From contig QXPY01000013.1 of NCBI GenBank assembly GCA_003583745.1, positions 62,001-126,000 of the forward strand: a stretch of DNA of 64,000 bases, in the 5' to 3' direction. A model generated the notes under the pieces. It saw only the letters and a program-made list of their open reading frames with translations. It ran no database searches and was not told the DNA's origin. This stretch comes from Rhodocyclales bacterium GT-UBC. Lineage in GTDB: Bacteria > Pseudomonadota > Gammaproteobacteria > Burkholderiales > Rhodocyclaceae. The position numbers and the translations under genes are program-made. How positions within the stretch are numbered: position 1 is the first letter of the stretch; the number at the start of each line of letters is the position of its first letter. Shown piece by piece: positions 15,577 through 24,196 of this stretch.

Positions 15577-16992
15577 TCAGAAAAACAACTTAACTTCGTG
15601 CTTGAGTCCGGCCATAAACTGTTCAATGTCCGTTACCGCGTAACACTCCATCGCTACGCCGAATTTCGCTTTCAAATCTTGTTGAGATATGCGGTTAATT
15701 TCACCGCATAAACGTAATTCTTCGATGGTGCGTTTGAGCGTTGCGGTTGCGCCGTTCTTCGCGTCTTTGAATGCGGCATCGTTCGTCAAACGCTTTGAAA
15801 TATAGCTATACGGAATAACGCCGCCCATTCGCATTGCTTCGGTGCCGATCTTGTAGCGTTGGAGTTCGGCCCAAGGCTTGACAAACCAATCCTTGATTAC
15901 GGCGCGCAAGCGGGTTTGCTGCGCTGATTCTGAATCGGCTTGTTCGCCAACTTCGCCGGCTTCGAAGCGTGCAAGCAGGTTGCGAACATTCGCCTTTTCA
16001 AGCTGAATGGCCCAAAGTGCGAAATCCGGGGTAATTGTGGGTATGTACGGGTTACAGCCAACCGCAACAAGCGCCGCCAGCTTTAGCGCCTTCAAGTGCG
16101 CCCGGTTCCATAGTTGCCGGGTAACTTCGCCCTTGCCGCGTATCTGTTCATCGGCATAACTATTAAACTCGTCAAACATCGTCCGCGCTTCGTCGGCAAG
16201 CTGAACCGTTGCGGGCATTTGGCCGTGCTGATTCAACATCAGGCAATGCGCACATAGTTCGGCCAGCTTCGCGGCAAGTTCCGGCGAAGGAATGGCGCAA
16301 GCTTCGTCGTTCAAGTCGGGGCGGTCGCCGTGATATTCAATCAGCGTAAAGCGCGGCAATAAGCCTTCGGCAATCAGCCCTTCGTTCAAACCCTCATAGA
16401 ATTTTTCGGGCGTCGATTCGCCAACCAGCGACAGCGCAGGCGACTGAATCGCCACCGTGTTTTTTTCGCGGTCGCTGTAAATGCTTGGTCTAATCTCGCC
16501 ATATGCGCCCGATTTTCCGTAAGCATCCAGAAGAAAGCGGCGAAGGCCGATTAAGTGCGGCGGTGCCCTCAGCCCTACCATTTGTTGAAGGTAAATGCCG
16601 AATTCGCCGACCAACGAAACAAACGACGTTGGGCCACCTGCCATGTACTTGATTACGGCTTGATGCGACGCTATTTCGCCGGGGCCAATGAAATCAGCCG
16701 AAGCCGGTATGGCGCTACGAACCGACTTCATTAAGGCGCTGTAGCCGTTCGCAATGGCTTCCTTACCTGTTCCGGTCGGGGCCAGCAACAACACGTACTG
16801 ATTCAGGCCAATTGGCGGGTTCGACACGTTGTAAGCCCTGCCCACAATACCTGCCAGCAAGCCAATAGCGCCCGCCAAGGCGATTTCTGGAACCGGGCGG
16901 GGTGCTGCGCCATAGATGAACTGCGCAAGCTCGCCAAGGAAGCCGGGCGGTACGCTGTAAGGGCTGGCCTGAATGTGGGTTTCGTGTGCCAT
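15577..16992 (-). CDS. DUF3987-family ATPase, probable primase/helicase-like replication protein
   Basis: 471 residues. Walker A APTGTGKEA at about residues 71-79 follows the DUF3987-like segment NPPIGLNQYVLLL; SFVSLVGEFGIYLQQM is the probable Walker B region. DUF3987 proteins occur in phages, satellites and plasmids beside integrases and AlpA, and are usually viewed as replication proteins. A C-terminal winged-helix-like region is possible. The position after AlpA fits an element replication module. No separate primase domain is evident. Confidence 0.8.
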   Translation of the reverse strand: MAHETHIQASPYSVPPGFLGELAQFIYGAAPRPVPEIALAGAIGLLAGIVGRAYNVSNPPIGLNQYVLLLAPTGTGKEAIANGYSALMKSVRSAIPASADFIGPGEIASHQAVIKYMAGGPTSFVSLVGEFGIYLQQMVGLRAPPHLIGLRRFLLDAYGKSGAYGEIRPSIYSDREKNTVAIQSPALSLVGESTPEKFYEGLNEGLIAEGLLPRFTLIEYHGDRPDLNDEACAIPSPELAAKLAELCAHCLMLNQHGQMPATVQLADEARTMFDEFNSYADEQIRGKGEVTRQLWNRAHLKALKLAALVAVGCNPYIPTITPDFALWAIQLEKANVRNLLARFEAGEVGEQADSESAQQTRLRAVIKDWFVKPWAELQRYKIGTEAMRMGGVIPYSYISKRLTNDAAFKDAKNGATATLKRTIEELRLCGEINRISQQDLKAKFGVAMECYAVTDIEQFMAGLKHEVKLFF

Positions 16993-17096
16993 TGGTCGAT
17001 TTGTTTGTTTTTATGCAGTATGGGTTGCATTGCAGCGAATTAACATTCGCCTTCGTGCCTTGTTGTTAAGTAGTATTTGGCGGATATTCACTCCGC

Positions 17097-17336
17097 TTAC
17101 GTCTTCGCCAAGCGTTGCTGTTCAAGCTTGGCGACAAGCTCGCGAATTTCTTCGTTGGTTTTTCCGGCAATGCGAGCGGCATTGATTGCGGTGATTTCGT
17201 CGGCGGGCCATGCCGCGCAACGTTCGCCCAACTTAACCGGGGGCGTCATCAGCCGTTGCTTGATTCGAAGGTAAAGTGTGCTTCGGGTTTGGCCTGTTGC
17301 GTTCATGACGGCGGGAAGCCGTAGAAGGGAATTCAT
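17097..17336 (-). CDS. AlpA-family transcriptional regulator/excisionase
   Basis: 79 residues: a MerR-like winged HTH with LLRLPAVMNATGQTRSTLYLRIKQRLMTPPVKLG and the AlpA hallmark AAWPADEI, then a helical tail. AlpA proteins act as excisionases or activators of integrase in P4-like elements. GGAGC lies seven bases before the ATG. A 148-base gap upstream probably holds its promoter; no clear operator was identified there. Confidence 0.9.
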   Translation of the reverse strand: MNSLLRLPAVMNATGQTRSTLYLRIKQRLMTPPVKLGERCAAWPADEITAINAARIAGKTNEEIRELVAKLEQQRLAKT

Positions 17337-17484
17337 TTTGTTCGCTCCATTAATTGCCGTTGGATGGCATGGGACGAACTTTAGAGATAGGGGATTTCCG
17401 GGTCTGCCGCGATACCCTGGCTATTTAGCGGCAACGTATGGCATTGGTTTTGCGTTGCATTGCCTGGCCTGCATACAGTGCGTG

Positions 17485-17850
17485 CTAAGCGGAAGGGTGG
17501 TTAGATAGCCTGTCGGCAACCTTCTTTTTGTGCCAGCCGTTGTTCTTAAGTTGCTTGGCAATTTGCGCTTTGAGTGCGCTAGGGCTTGGGGCTGGCCGTA
17601 TGCGATGTCTTGTTTGATTGCAATGCAGGCATGCCGCTACAACATTCGACTTTGCATCCGTTCCGCCGTCTTGGCGGGCTTCAAGATGTTCGGCGGTGCA
17701 TTTGAACCGTTGTGCTTGCGACAACGAAATTTTGTGGGTTTTTGCGAATGATTCCGGGGCGCTTTCCCACATTAAAAATCCGCAGTAGTAACAGCGTTCG
17801 TTTTGGGCAACAAAGGCTAGATGGCGGTACTTGAACAGTCTGGATGGCAT
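17485..17850 (-). CDS. HNH endonuclease
   Basis: 121 residues with CYYCGFLMWE, TAEHLEARQDGGTDAKSNVVAACLHCN, and a basic tail. The two CxxC pairs bind zinc, and the H...N...H core (AEHLEARQDGG, NVVAACLHCN) is intact. ATG 17850 is chosen because GAGGAA sits correctly before it; an 18-codon longer frame lacks such a site. In phages and satellites HNH proteins often aid packaging or act as homing or DNA-processing nucleases; here the role is open. Confidence 0.88.
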   Translation of the reverse strand: MPSRLFKYRHLAFVAQNERCYYCGFLMWESAPESFAKTHKISLSQAQRFKCTAEHLEARQDGGTDAKSNVVAACLHCNQTRHRIRPAPSPSALKAQIAKQLKNNGWHKKKVADRLSNHPSA

Positions 17851-18012
17851 AGGGGTTCCTCGAAAAATAGAGAAAGTTCCCTGCCAGCCGTCACGACTTG
17901 GCATGGGTGCCGTACGGGTAACCCTGTACGGCCCAGCATGCGAATCTAGAGATTACGCACGGGATATATCCTACTATGCAATTTCGTTGATAAGCTAGAC
18001 CAAAACGATTTT

Positions 18013-18471
18013 CTACCGGGTGCGCTTATGCCCCGTAATGGCTTCGGAAAGCCAGTCTTGGAGCGTTTCCCGGTTCGGCTGCTTTTCTTCTTTAATGCCT
18101 TCGGCAGTCATTTCGTCTTTAACTGCTTTAACGATTTGGTCGGCGGTTAGAACTGCTTCGTTGTATGTGCCAAGCTGCCAAAGCCGACTTTGCCAATGCT
18201 CTTTAAATAAGCGGCTATACGGGCTGTTTTCGCCCCGACGCTTGTTCAAACCAAGCCGCTGCAAAAATGCGGTGCTGTTGCGGTTGCTGTGCCGGATTGC
18301 TTCGCCAAGCCATAGCGCCAATTCAGGCGGCAACGGTTCGCGATTCGTCAAGTGCGTTTGCACATCATCAAGCATCGCCCATGCTGCCGCTTCGGTACTA
18401 CATTCGTGTAAGCCGTCGTCGGCCAAATAGGGCCGGTGAGCGTCGAACCCATAGGGAAGGTTTGCCATCAT
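18013..18471 (-). CDS. Unknown protein co-translated with the integrase (152 aa)
   Basis: No recognised domain. The ATG overlaps the integrase stop (ATGA), so it depends on integrase translation. The sequence is helical and polar (WLGEAIRHSNRNSTAFLQRLGLNKRRGE; LTADQIVKAVKDEMTAEG) and has no TM segment. It could be a DNA-binding regulator of the integration module, but no HTH is certain. Confidence 0.65.
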   Translation of the reverse strand: MMANLPYGFDAHRPYLADDGLHECSTEAAAWAMLDDVQTHLTNREPLPPELALWLGEAIRHSNRNSTAFLQRLGLNKRRGENSPYSRLFKEHWQSRLWQLGTYNEAVLTADQIVKAVKDEMTAEGIKEEKQPNRETLQDWLSEAITGHKRTR

Positions 18472-19760
18472 GCGGCCTCTTGCTTGAGTGCTACGACGTT
18501 CTTATCGACGGTTCCGCAGTAGTTCGCCCAATCGGCCATCAATAGAACGCGCTTCGGCCATAGCGTACCGCGTTGATAGGCGCGTTCGGCCTTGTCTTTC
18601 AGTTGGTGCGCTAGGGCGTGTTCGATAACTTCGCGCGGGTGATTTGTCGTTTCGCCTGCCCATTCGCGGAAGGTTGAACGGAAGCCGTGTTGCGTCAAGC
18701 CGCCGCGTTCCATGCGCTTCAAAACAGCGGTAAGCGACATATCCGAAAGTTGCCCGCCGCGCGGTGCCGGGAAGACATAATCGTTGCCCACAATATGGGG
18801 CACGGCTTTGAGCAACTTTACGGCGGCATCCGACAATGGTACTTCGTGTTCTTTGTCGGCTTTCATGCGGTCGGCTGGAATCGTCCAAGTCTTCGCGTTC
18901 AAGTCGATTTCGGCCCATGTTGCGCCGCGTACTTCGCCCGACCGCGCAGCGGTCAGAATGGCGAATTCAAGCGCACGCGACGACATGCCTTCGCGCTTGC
19001 GAAGTTCGACCATAAACGCGCCAAGTTCGGCATACGGCAACGCAGCATGATGTTCGACCTTTTGAACCTTGCCCGGTGCTGGCAATGCGTGCTTCAAGTT
19101 GCCTTGCCATGCGGCGGGGTTCTCGCCTTCGCGGTACTTGGAAACCTTCGCCCAATCCAAGATGGATTCGATACGGCCACGAAGGCGGCTTGCAGTTTCG
19201 TTCTTGGCGTGCCAAAGCTGCGCCGTGCCGCCTTCCTTTGTGGGCACGTCTTGCCGTAACACCTGCAAAACCAAATCGGTATCTATGGCGGAAACGGGCA
19301 ACGCGCCGATTTTCGGGAATGCGTAGGTTTCAAGCGTGCTTCGCCATTGCGCTACGTGCTTTTCGTTCTTCCATTCGCCGCTTTTGTCTTTGATGAACGC
19401 CAAAGCGCATTCGGCAAATGTCTTCGTTTTGGCGGCTTGCTTGGCAGTGCGGGCCTTGGCTTCTCGTTTTTCCTGCAATGGGTCAATGCCTTCGCGAACC
19501 TGTTTTCGCAGTTCGCGGGCCTTCTCGCGTGCTTCGGCCAATGACACTTCCGGGAAAGGGCCAAGGCCCATATTTAGACGGCGTACAACTTCTTTGCCGC
19601 TTCGGTTTGTTCGGGTTCCAAGTGCGACACACAATACCCAAGCGCGGGATTCGCCAGCGATACGAAGATACAAGCCATCTGCGCCCCCTACAGCGTGCCG
19701 ACCTTCGGCCTTCAACTTCGATACGGCCAAGGCAGATAGTTCTTTGGCTTTCTTTGGCAT
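18468..19760 (-). CDS. P4-type tyrosine integrase
   Basis: 430 residues: an N-terminal DUF4102 arm-binding domain (KELSALAVSKLKAEG; GGADGLYLRI), a SAM-like core-binding domain, and a catalytic domain with Arg in AARSGEVRG, HGFRSTFREWA, HALAH and the nucleophile region AYQRG. ATG 19760 opens the standard MPKKAKELS start; an upstream in-frame ATG is less likely. Placement 157 bases inside the distal tRNA repeat, on the minus strand, fits integration into tRNA-Ser. Confidence 0.95.
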   Translation of the reverse strand: MPKKAKELSALAVSKLKAEGRHAVGGADGLYLRIAGESRAWVLCVALGTRTNRSGKEVVRRLNMGLGPFPEVSLAEAREKARELRKQVREGIDPLQEKREAKARTAKQAAKTKTFAECALAFIKDKSGEWKNEKHVAQWRSTLETYAFPKIGALPVSAIDTDLVLQVLRQDVPTKEGGTAQLWHAKNETASRLRGRIESILDWAKVSKYREGENPAAWQGNLKHALPAPGKVQKVEHHAALPYAELGAFMVELRKREGMSSRALEFAILTAARSGEVRGATWAEIDLNAKTWTIPADRMKADKEHEVPLSDAAVKLLKAVPHIVGNDYVFPAPRGGQLSDMSLTAVLKRMERGGLTQHGFRSTFREWAGETTNHPREVIEHALAHQLKDKAERAYQRGTLWPKRVLLMADWANYCGTVDKNVVALKQEAA

Positions 19761-19916
19761 GGCTACGGCTCCGTTGTAATGCATCCGGTACTGCAAAGAT
19801 TACCGGATTTTTTGGAACGTAGCAAGCTGTCATTAGACGATGTGCGAAGATAAGTAATTGATGTAAAGGGTAAAAAATAAACGCTTTGGGATGTTTTTGG
19901 ACGCCGGAAATACGGA

Positions 19917-19930
19917 CGCCCTCTCCGCCA
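19917..19930 (+). repeat. attR: second copy of the tRNA-Ser 3' end
   Basis: Exact CGCCCTCTCCGCCA copy, marking the chromosomal junction of the element. Bases before it (GGA) differ from the tRNA copy (TCC), so identity stops at 14 bp on that side. Confidence 0.88.
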
Positions 19931-19940
19931 GGATTTTAGA

Positions 19941-19967
19941 AAAGCGCCTTTCGGGGCGCTTTTTTAT
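19941..19967 (+). terminator. Displaced native terminator of tRNA-Ser
   Basis: AAAGCGCC, loop TTTCGG-type, GGCGCTTT followed by a T-rich run. It lies 10 bases after the distal repeat, exactly where a terminator would follow the tRNA before insertion. Confidence 0.75.
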
Positions 19968-20118
19968 TTTTGGCCTTCCGTTGCGGATTATTCAGGATTG
20001 CCATTTTTATTTATGGCGAATCTGCTCTTGATGTTGCTTGTGACAAGGTCATTAAGTGAAGTGTGCAATATTTCCTGAAAATAGGAATTATCCGATAGAC
20101 CTTCGCTATTCCAACTGA

Positions 20119-20277
20119 CTAGAATCTATTCAGTTTGAATGTCCGTTCAGGAAGAACGAAATCGATTCCATCCCGCTGATTCTCGCTTTGACTTCCCTGG
20201 CCCTGATCGTCCTGCTCGGGGTGGTAGTCAGTTTTGTCCCCAAGAGCCATCTTTGGGACGAATTGATGCGTAAGTAG
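20119..20277 (+). other. Possible small TM-peptide gene lacking a normal start
   Basis: The frame ending at TAG 20275-20277 encodes NEIDSIPLILALTSLALIVLL and onward to VPKSHLWDELMRK, a plausible single-TM peptide of ~40 residues. No in-frame ATG, GTG or TTG precedes the helix. An ATG at 20139 (MSVQEE) lies in another frame and would join after a one-base shift near 20155-20160. It may be a frameshifted or damaged small gene, a non-ATG start (ATC with AGGAAG before it), or chance. The rest of the 19968-20310 gap holds nothing I can assign. Confidence 0.3.
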
Positions 20278-20310
20278 CGGCCTTTCTCGAACAGGCTTTC
20301 CTGGCCGGCT

Positions 20311-21186
20311 TCAGGGAAGCGTGGTGAACAGGTTGCGGATTTCCGTGTATTGCTCGTTGTCGGTGGAGACGAATCCATTGATGTCGAGTTCCTGAAACAT
20401 CGATTTGAGCTGACCTGATTCCTTCAGGAATACCTCGCGAATGCGTTTTTGCAGTGGCGCACAGAGCTGTTGACGCATCACGAACGGGTCGTAAGGGATC
20501 AGTTCGGATCGCCACAGCACCGCGAACTCGTCGTTTCCAACCTTGCCGCGCCGGATTGCCTCATCGAGTCGGGTGCTGGCGACGAAAGCCGCGTCGACCT
20601 TCCTGTTGCGCAAACTGTCGATGGCCCGGTCATGAGATCCGGCAAAGATGACGCGGCCAAAATAGCTTTCCGGCAGGTAGCCGGTGAGTTGGGTGATGGC
20701 TTGACGAGGCAGTACGGCACCCGAGGTGCTTGCCGGATCGGTCAGGCTGAGATTTTTTCCTCGCAATTGGGCCAGCGTGCGCAAGCCACTGTCGCGACGA
20801 ACCAGCAGCAGGGAACGATAGGCTGTTCCCGAGTCGGTATGGGGGCCTTGGCGCAGGGCGACCGTGGCGAAGGCGGCGATTTGTGCGCCGCGGCTCATGG
20901 CGATGGCGTAGGAAGCAGGCCCGAGTTCGGCAAGATCGATGTGGTTGGCGAGCAGTCCTTCGATAACCGTACCGTAGGATGGGGCGGCAATCAGTTCAAT
21001 TGGCCGGCCAAGGCTTTTTGCCAGGAGGTCGATGAGTGGCCGGTACTGGTTGGCTTGCAATTCGCTGTTCGACTTGGGGATCAAGGCGAGTCTGAGCGGG
21101 CGGGGATCGGTACAGCGGGATTCGTTTGCGAAGGCGTTCGCCAGAAATGCGATCAGGGCGAGCGGGAGAAGACGCAGAAGGGTCAT
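20311..21186 (-). CDS. PhnD-like periplasmic substrate-binding protein
   Basis: 291 residues with a Sec signal peptide (MTLLRLLPLALIAFLANAFA) and the PhnD/SsuA-like fold: RLALIPKSN, ELGPASYAIA, LRGKNLSLTDPASTSGA, RKVDAAFVAS. These proteins bind phosphonate, phosphite or related anions for ABC importers, but no permease or ATPase is adjacent. The ATG overlaps the stop of the upstream GGDEF-EAL gene (ATGA), so its ligand may instead be presented to that sensor. The ligand is unknown. Confidence 0.85.
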   Translation of the reverse strand: MTLLRLLPLALIAFLANAFANESRCTDPRPLRLALIPKSNSELQANQYRPLIDLLAKSLGRPIELIAAPSYGTVIEGLLANHIDLAELGPASYAIAMSRGAQIAAFATVALRQGPHTDSGTAYRSLLLVRRDSGLRTLAQLRGKNLSLTDPASTSGAVLPRQAITQLTGYLPESYFGRVIFAGSHDRAIDSLRNRKVDAAFVASTRLDEAIRRGKVGNDEFAVLWRSELIPYDPFVMRQQLCAPLQKRIREVFLKESGQLKSMFQELDINGFVSTDNEQYTEIRNLFTTLP

Positions 21187-23528
21187 GGTGGCGGAATAAC
21201 GGCTAGATCGAGAAGTTGTCTTACTGCGTTGCCGGGAACCGGACGGCTGAAATAATAGCCTTGAACTTCATCGCAGCCGGCCGTTTTTAAATGTACCAGT
21301 TGATCGAGCAGTTCGACGCCCTCGGCAATGACGCGCATATGCAGGTTATGCGCCAGGGTGATGATGGAGGTGACGATGGCAGCATCGTCGGGGCTGTTGC
21401 GGATATCGCCGATCAAGGTGCGATCGATTTTCAGATTATGGATCGGCAGGCCGCGGATGCGTGCGAGATTGGCAAAGCCCTTACCGAAGTCGTCGAGCGT
21501 GATCCGTACGCCATGGGCTTCCAATGCACGTAACGTCTGGCCGGCCGTTTCGATCGACTCGATCAGGGTTTGCTCGGTAATTTCGATTTCCAGGGCGCTG
21601 GCAGGCAGCTTGTGGGTGGCCATCAACTCGGCTAGCTGCGTCGTGAAGCTCGGCGCCTGCAGCCGGTTGGCTGAAACATTGATGGAGAGAGGTACGGGGG
21701 CGCACCCTGCTGCCCGCCATTCGGCCAATTTTTGGCAGGCTGCAGCTGCCACCCAGTCGTCGAGGGCGACGATCAGTCCGTTTCGTTCGGCCAAGGGAAT
21801 GAAGTCGTCCGGGTAGATCAGTCCGAATTCCGGATGCTGCCAGCGTACCAGCGCTTCGAGGCCGACGATGCGGTAGTCGCTCAAGCGGATCCGTGGCTGG
21901 AAGTGCAGCGTCAGTTCGTTGTTTTCGATGGCTTTCGACAAACCTTGTTCGAGATGGTCGGCCGGATTGCTGGCCGGGTTGAGGGCGGGGTCGTAGAAGC
22001 TGTAACGACCGCGCCCGGACCGTTTCGACTGATACATGGCGGCATCGGCATTGCGACATAGCGTTGCAAAGTCCTGCCCGTCGCGCGGAAACAACGCGAT
22101 ACCGATGCTCGGGCTGGTTTCGATATCGTTGCCATCAAGATTCAGGCAGGGGCGTTTGACCAGATCGACGATCTTGCCGGCAATCAGGCCGGCGTCGCCG
22201 ATATGATCGAGTCCGGTGAGCAGCAGGGCGAATTCATCGCCGCCGAGGCGGGCGATCACATCCGATTCGCGCAGGGCGCTACGCAGGCGGGCGGCGATGG
22301 TTTGCAGCAGGAGGTCGCCGACATGATGGCCGAGGCTGTCGTTGATCTGCTTGAAGCGATCGAGATCGACGTAGAGCAGCGCATAGTATTTGCGGCTGCG
22401 CTTGGCGCGTGACAGATGGCTGCTGGCCAGCTCGTTGAACATCCGGCGATTGGGCAGACCGGTCAACGGGTCATGCGCCGCCAGTTCGAAGGCATGCTTC
22501 TTCTCCTCCTCCAGTCGCTCGATCAAGCGTTGCTTGTCATGGTCGGCGCCAGCCAGTGCGCTCAGCAGTTGTCCTTGGTGGCGAATGCTGCGCCCGACAC
22601 GGAAGGTGAATAGCAAGATGATCAGGCTCAAGGTGACGAGGACCGCGATTGTCCTTGCCCGGCTATCGGCATGTTCGGCCAGTACATCGTTCTGCTGGCG
22701 GCTGACGGTTACGATGAAGGGATAGCGTTCAAGGCGGCACAAGCTGTTCAGGTAGGTCTGCCCGTCAGTTCCGGTGCTGCTGTGACTGCTCGGGTTGCTG
22801 CCGTTCGGTGCGGGTAGGCTGGCGACCCGTTGCGGCTGAGGCAGGCTGAGACCTTCCTGCCTGGCCTCGATCAGGGGGTAGGCATCCTGCCTGAGCATGC
22901 CGATGGCCCCCGTGCTACCGATATCGATCTGCCTGTACAGGTCGAGGAAGTATCCCAGGTCCAGGCTGACCAGCAGCAGCCCTTGCACCTTGCCATCCGG
23001 GCGCTGAACCGGAAAAAGGAGGGGGAGCTGCCAGGCCTGTTCGCCTCTTTCCGGAATTGGCGCAAAGCGCAATTGAGCATCGCCAGGTGCGCGCCAAGCC
23101 TCATTGAGCGCTTGTTTGAATAGCGGGCTGTCGCTGGCTGGCGTCGAGGCGTAAACGCGACGCTGCCTGGCATCGTAGAGTGCGATGCGCAATATGGCCC
23201 GGTCCGTCGCGTGCATGCTCGACAGTCGTTTTGCCGCATCGCGTGGGTTACCGTCGAACCATTCGTTGGCTGCGATCGAGATCAGGCGTCCGCGGTCGAG
23301 AACCTGGTTCAGGTTTTCGGCAATGATCGTGGCCAGGTTTTCTTGCTGGCTGGAAGTGGTGCGAAGCACCCAGCGTCGTTCGATATCGAGGCGTTGCCAG
23401 GTCAGGCTCCAAGCCGCCAGCAGGAGGATCAGCGACAGTGCGATGCTGCCCACCAGCAAGCCGCGCCAGCCCAGGCGATTCTGGCGCGCGGACCACGTGC
23501 GGAAGGTCGAGATGAGGGGATAGGCCAC
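21183..23528 (-). CDS. Membrane Cache-like GGDEF-EAL c-di-GMP protein
   Basis: 781 residues: TM near 25-45, a periplasmic Cache-like domain (~60-290), a second TM (~295-315), GGDEF (~355-515) and EAL (~525-775). GGDEF is intact (ARLGGDEFALL) with an RESD inhibitory site five residues before. EAL is intact at its start (GLEALVRWQHP), NVSANRL and EITEQ, though the loop DDFGTG reads DDFGKG. It heads a two-gene operon with a periplasmic binding protein. Net synthesis versus hydrolysis of c-di-GMP cannot be told from the sequence. Confidence 0.92.
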   Translation of the reverse strand: MAYPLISTFRTWSARQNRLGWRGLLVGSIALSLILLLAAWSLTWQRLDIERRWVLRTTSSQQENLATIIAENLNQVLDRGRLISIAANEWFDGNPRDAAKRLSSMHATDRAILRIALYDARQRRVYASTPASDSPLFKQALNEAWRAPGDAQLRFAPIPERGEQAWQLPLLFPVQRPDGKVQGLLLVSLDLGYFLDLYRQIDIGSTGAIGMLRQDAYPLIEARQEGLSLPQPQRVASLPAPNGSNPSSHSSTGTDGQTYLNSLCRLERYPFIVTVSRQQNDVLAEHADSRARTIAVLVTLSLIILLFTFRVGRSIRHQGQLLSALAGADHDKQRLIERLEEEKKHAFELAAHDPLTGLPNRRMFNELASSHLSRAKRSRKYYALLYVDLDRFKQINDSLGHHVGDLLLQTIAARLRSALRESDVIARLGGDEFALLLTGLDHIGDAGLIAGKIVDLVKRPCLNLDGNDIETSPSIGIALFPRDGQDFATLCRNADAAMYQSKRSGRGRYSFYDPALNPASNPADHLEQGLSKAIENNELTLHFQPRIRLSDYRIVGLEALVRWQHPEFGLIYPDDFIPLAERNGLIVALDDWVAAAACQKLAEWRAAGCAPVPLSINVSANRLQAPSFTTQLAELMATHKLPASALEIEITEQTLIESIETAGQTLRALEAHGVRITLDDFGKGFANLARIRGLPIHNLKIDRTLIGDIRNSPDDAAIVTSIITLAHNLHMRVIAEGVELLDQLVHLKTAGCDEVQGYYFSRPVPGNAVRQLLDLAVIPPP

Positions 23529-23663
23529 GGCAGCAAGAGGGATCGTTTTGGCAGCGGATTATGTTGCCGGGTGGTTACCGTATCGTGACGAGCCGGCCGG
23601 GGTTGTCATGTCGTTGCCACGTTACTGGGGCTCAATACAAAGCCCTTGTCGCGGAATGACTTC

Positions 23664-24113
23664 ATGAAGGATTTTTCAATCAGCGAATTGGCCTGGGCGG
23701 ACACGCTTCAGGTGGAGGCAGTGCAGTCCCTGATATATCGTGCCTTCGACGATCCGGTACGCTATGCCATGGCGCGGATTGGCGATGAGTTGACGCCCTT
23801 GGCGCCGCCGCTGGAACGGCGTTTTTTTGTGGCCCGGCTCGGTGACGAACTGGTGGGCGCGGGAGGCGTCAAGTCGGCTGACTGGGCTTCCCATACTTAC
23901 CTGCTTTATCTGTCGGTGGTCGCGCCGGAAGCGCGTGGGCAAGGTATTGGGCGCGCCTTGGTCAAAGCGCGCCTGGCCTGGTTGCAACAGCAGCAAGCGC
24001 ATGCCCGCGTGCTGGTTTCGACGGCCAAACCGAAGCGATTCATCGGACTGGGGTTTCGCCGACTTAATCGGCGCGACCTCGATGGAAAAAGCCTGATGTT
24101 CTTCGAGTATTGA
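23664..24113 (+). CDS. GNAT-family N-acetyltransferase
   Basis: About 149 residues with the acetyl-CoA-binding core LYLSVVAPEARGQGIGRALVKARLAWL, including the R-x-x-G-x-G/A loop (RGQGIG). An in-frame TTG six codons earlier exists; ATG 23664 is the more conventional start. It stands alone, divergent from the GGDEF-EAL operon and convergent with the nif-cluster tail. The substrate cannot be predicted. Confidence 0.88.
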   Translation: MKDFSISELAWADTLQVEAVQSLIYRAFDDPVRYAMARIGDELTPLAPPLERRFFVARLGDELVGAGGVKSADWASHTYLLYLSVVAPEARGQGIGRALVKARLAWLQQQQAHARVLVSTAKPKRFIGLGFRRLNRRDLDGKSLMFFEY

Positions 24114-24167
24114 TCGACAGTCAGGACGCGCGAGGAACAAAAACCTGGCTTGGGCTTTGGCGCGACG

Positions 24168-24190
24168 AGGCCGGGAATGCAACCCGGCCT
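24168..24190. terminator. Hairpin between the acetyltransferase and the nif cluster end
   Basis: AGGCCGGG and CCCGGCCT pair perfectly over 8 bp around a 7-base loop, in the 83-base convergent gap. There is no clear U-run on either strand, so termination is only likely. Confidence 0.45.
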
Positions 24191-24196
24191 GCGCAT

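Larger units (their letters stand above)
13242..19930. mobile_element. 6.7-kb satellite-like integrative element in tRNA-Ser
   Basis: The element lies between the tRNA copy and the second copy of a 14-bp repeat. It carries, all leftward, a P4-type integrase, an unknown gene, an HNH nuclease, an AlpA regulator/excisionase, a DUF3987 ATPase, then four small unknown genes. No capsid, tail or conjugation genes are seen. Codon use is lower in GC and rich in TTCG compared with the flanks. Int-AlpA-replication ATPase followed by small genes resembles gram-negative phage-inducible islands; that classification is inferred. A terminator that probably served tRNA-Ser now lies just outside the distal repeat. 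Confidence 0.85.

Noticed and set aside
19917..19930. Second tRNA-Ser gene at the distal repeat
   Set aside because: Only the 14-base 3' end is present; no tRNA body can be folded.
13242..19930. CRISPR array or restriction-modification genes in the integrated element
   Set aside because: No spaced repeats and no methyltransferase motifs were found; the TTCTAA cluster is too short and irregular for CRISPR.
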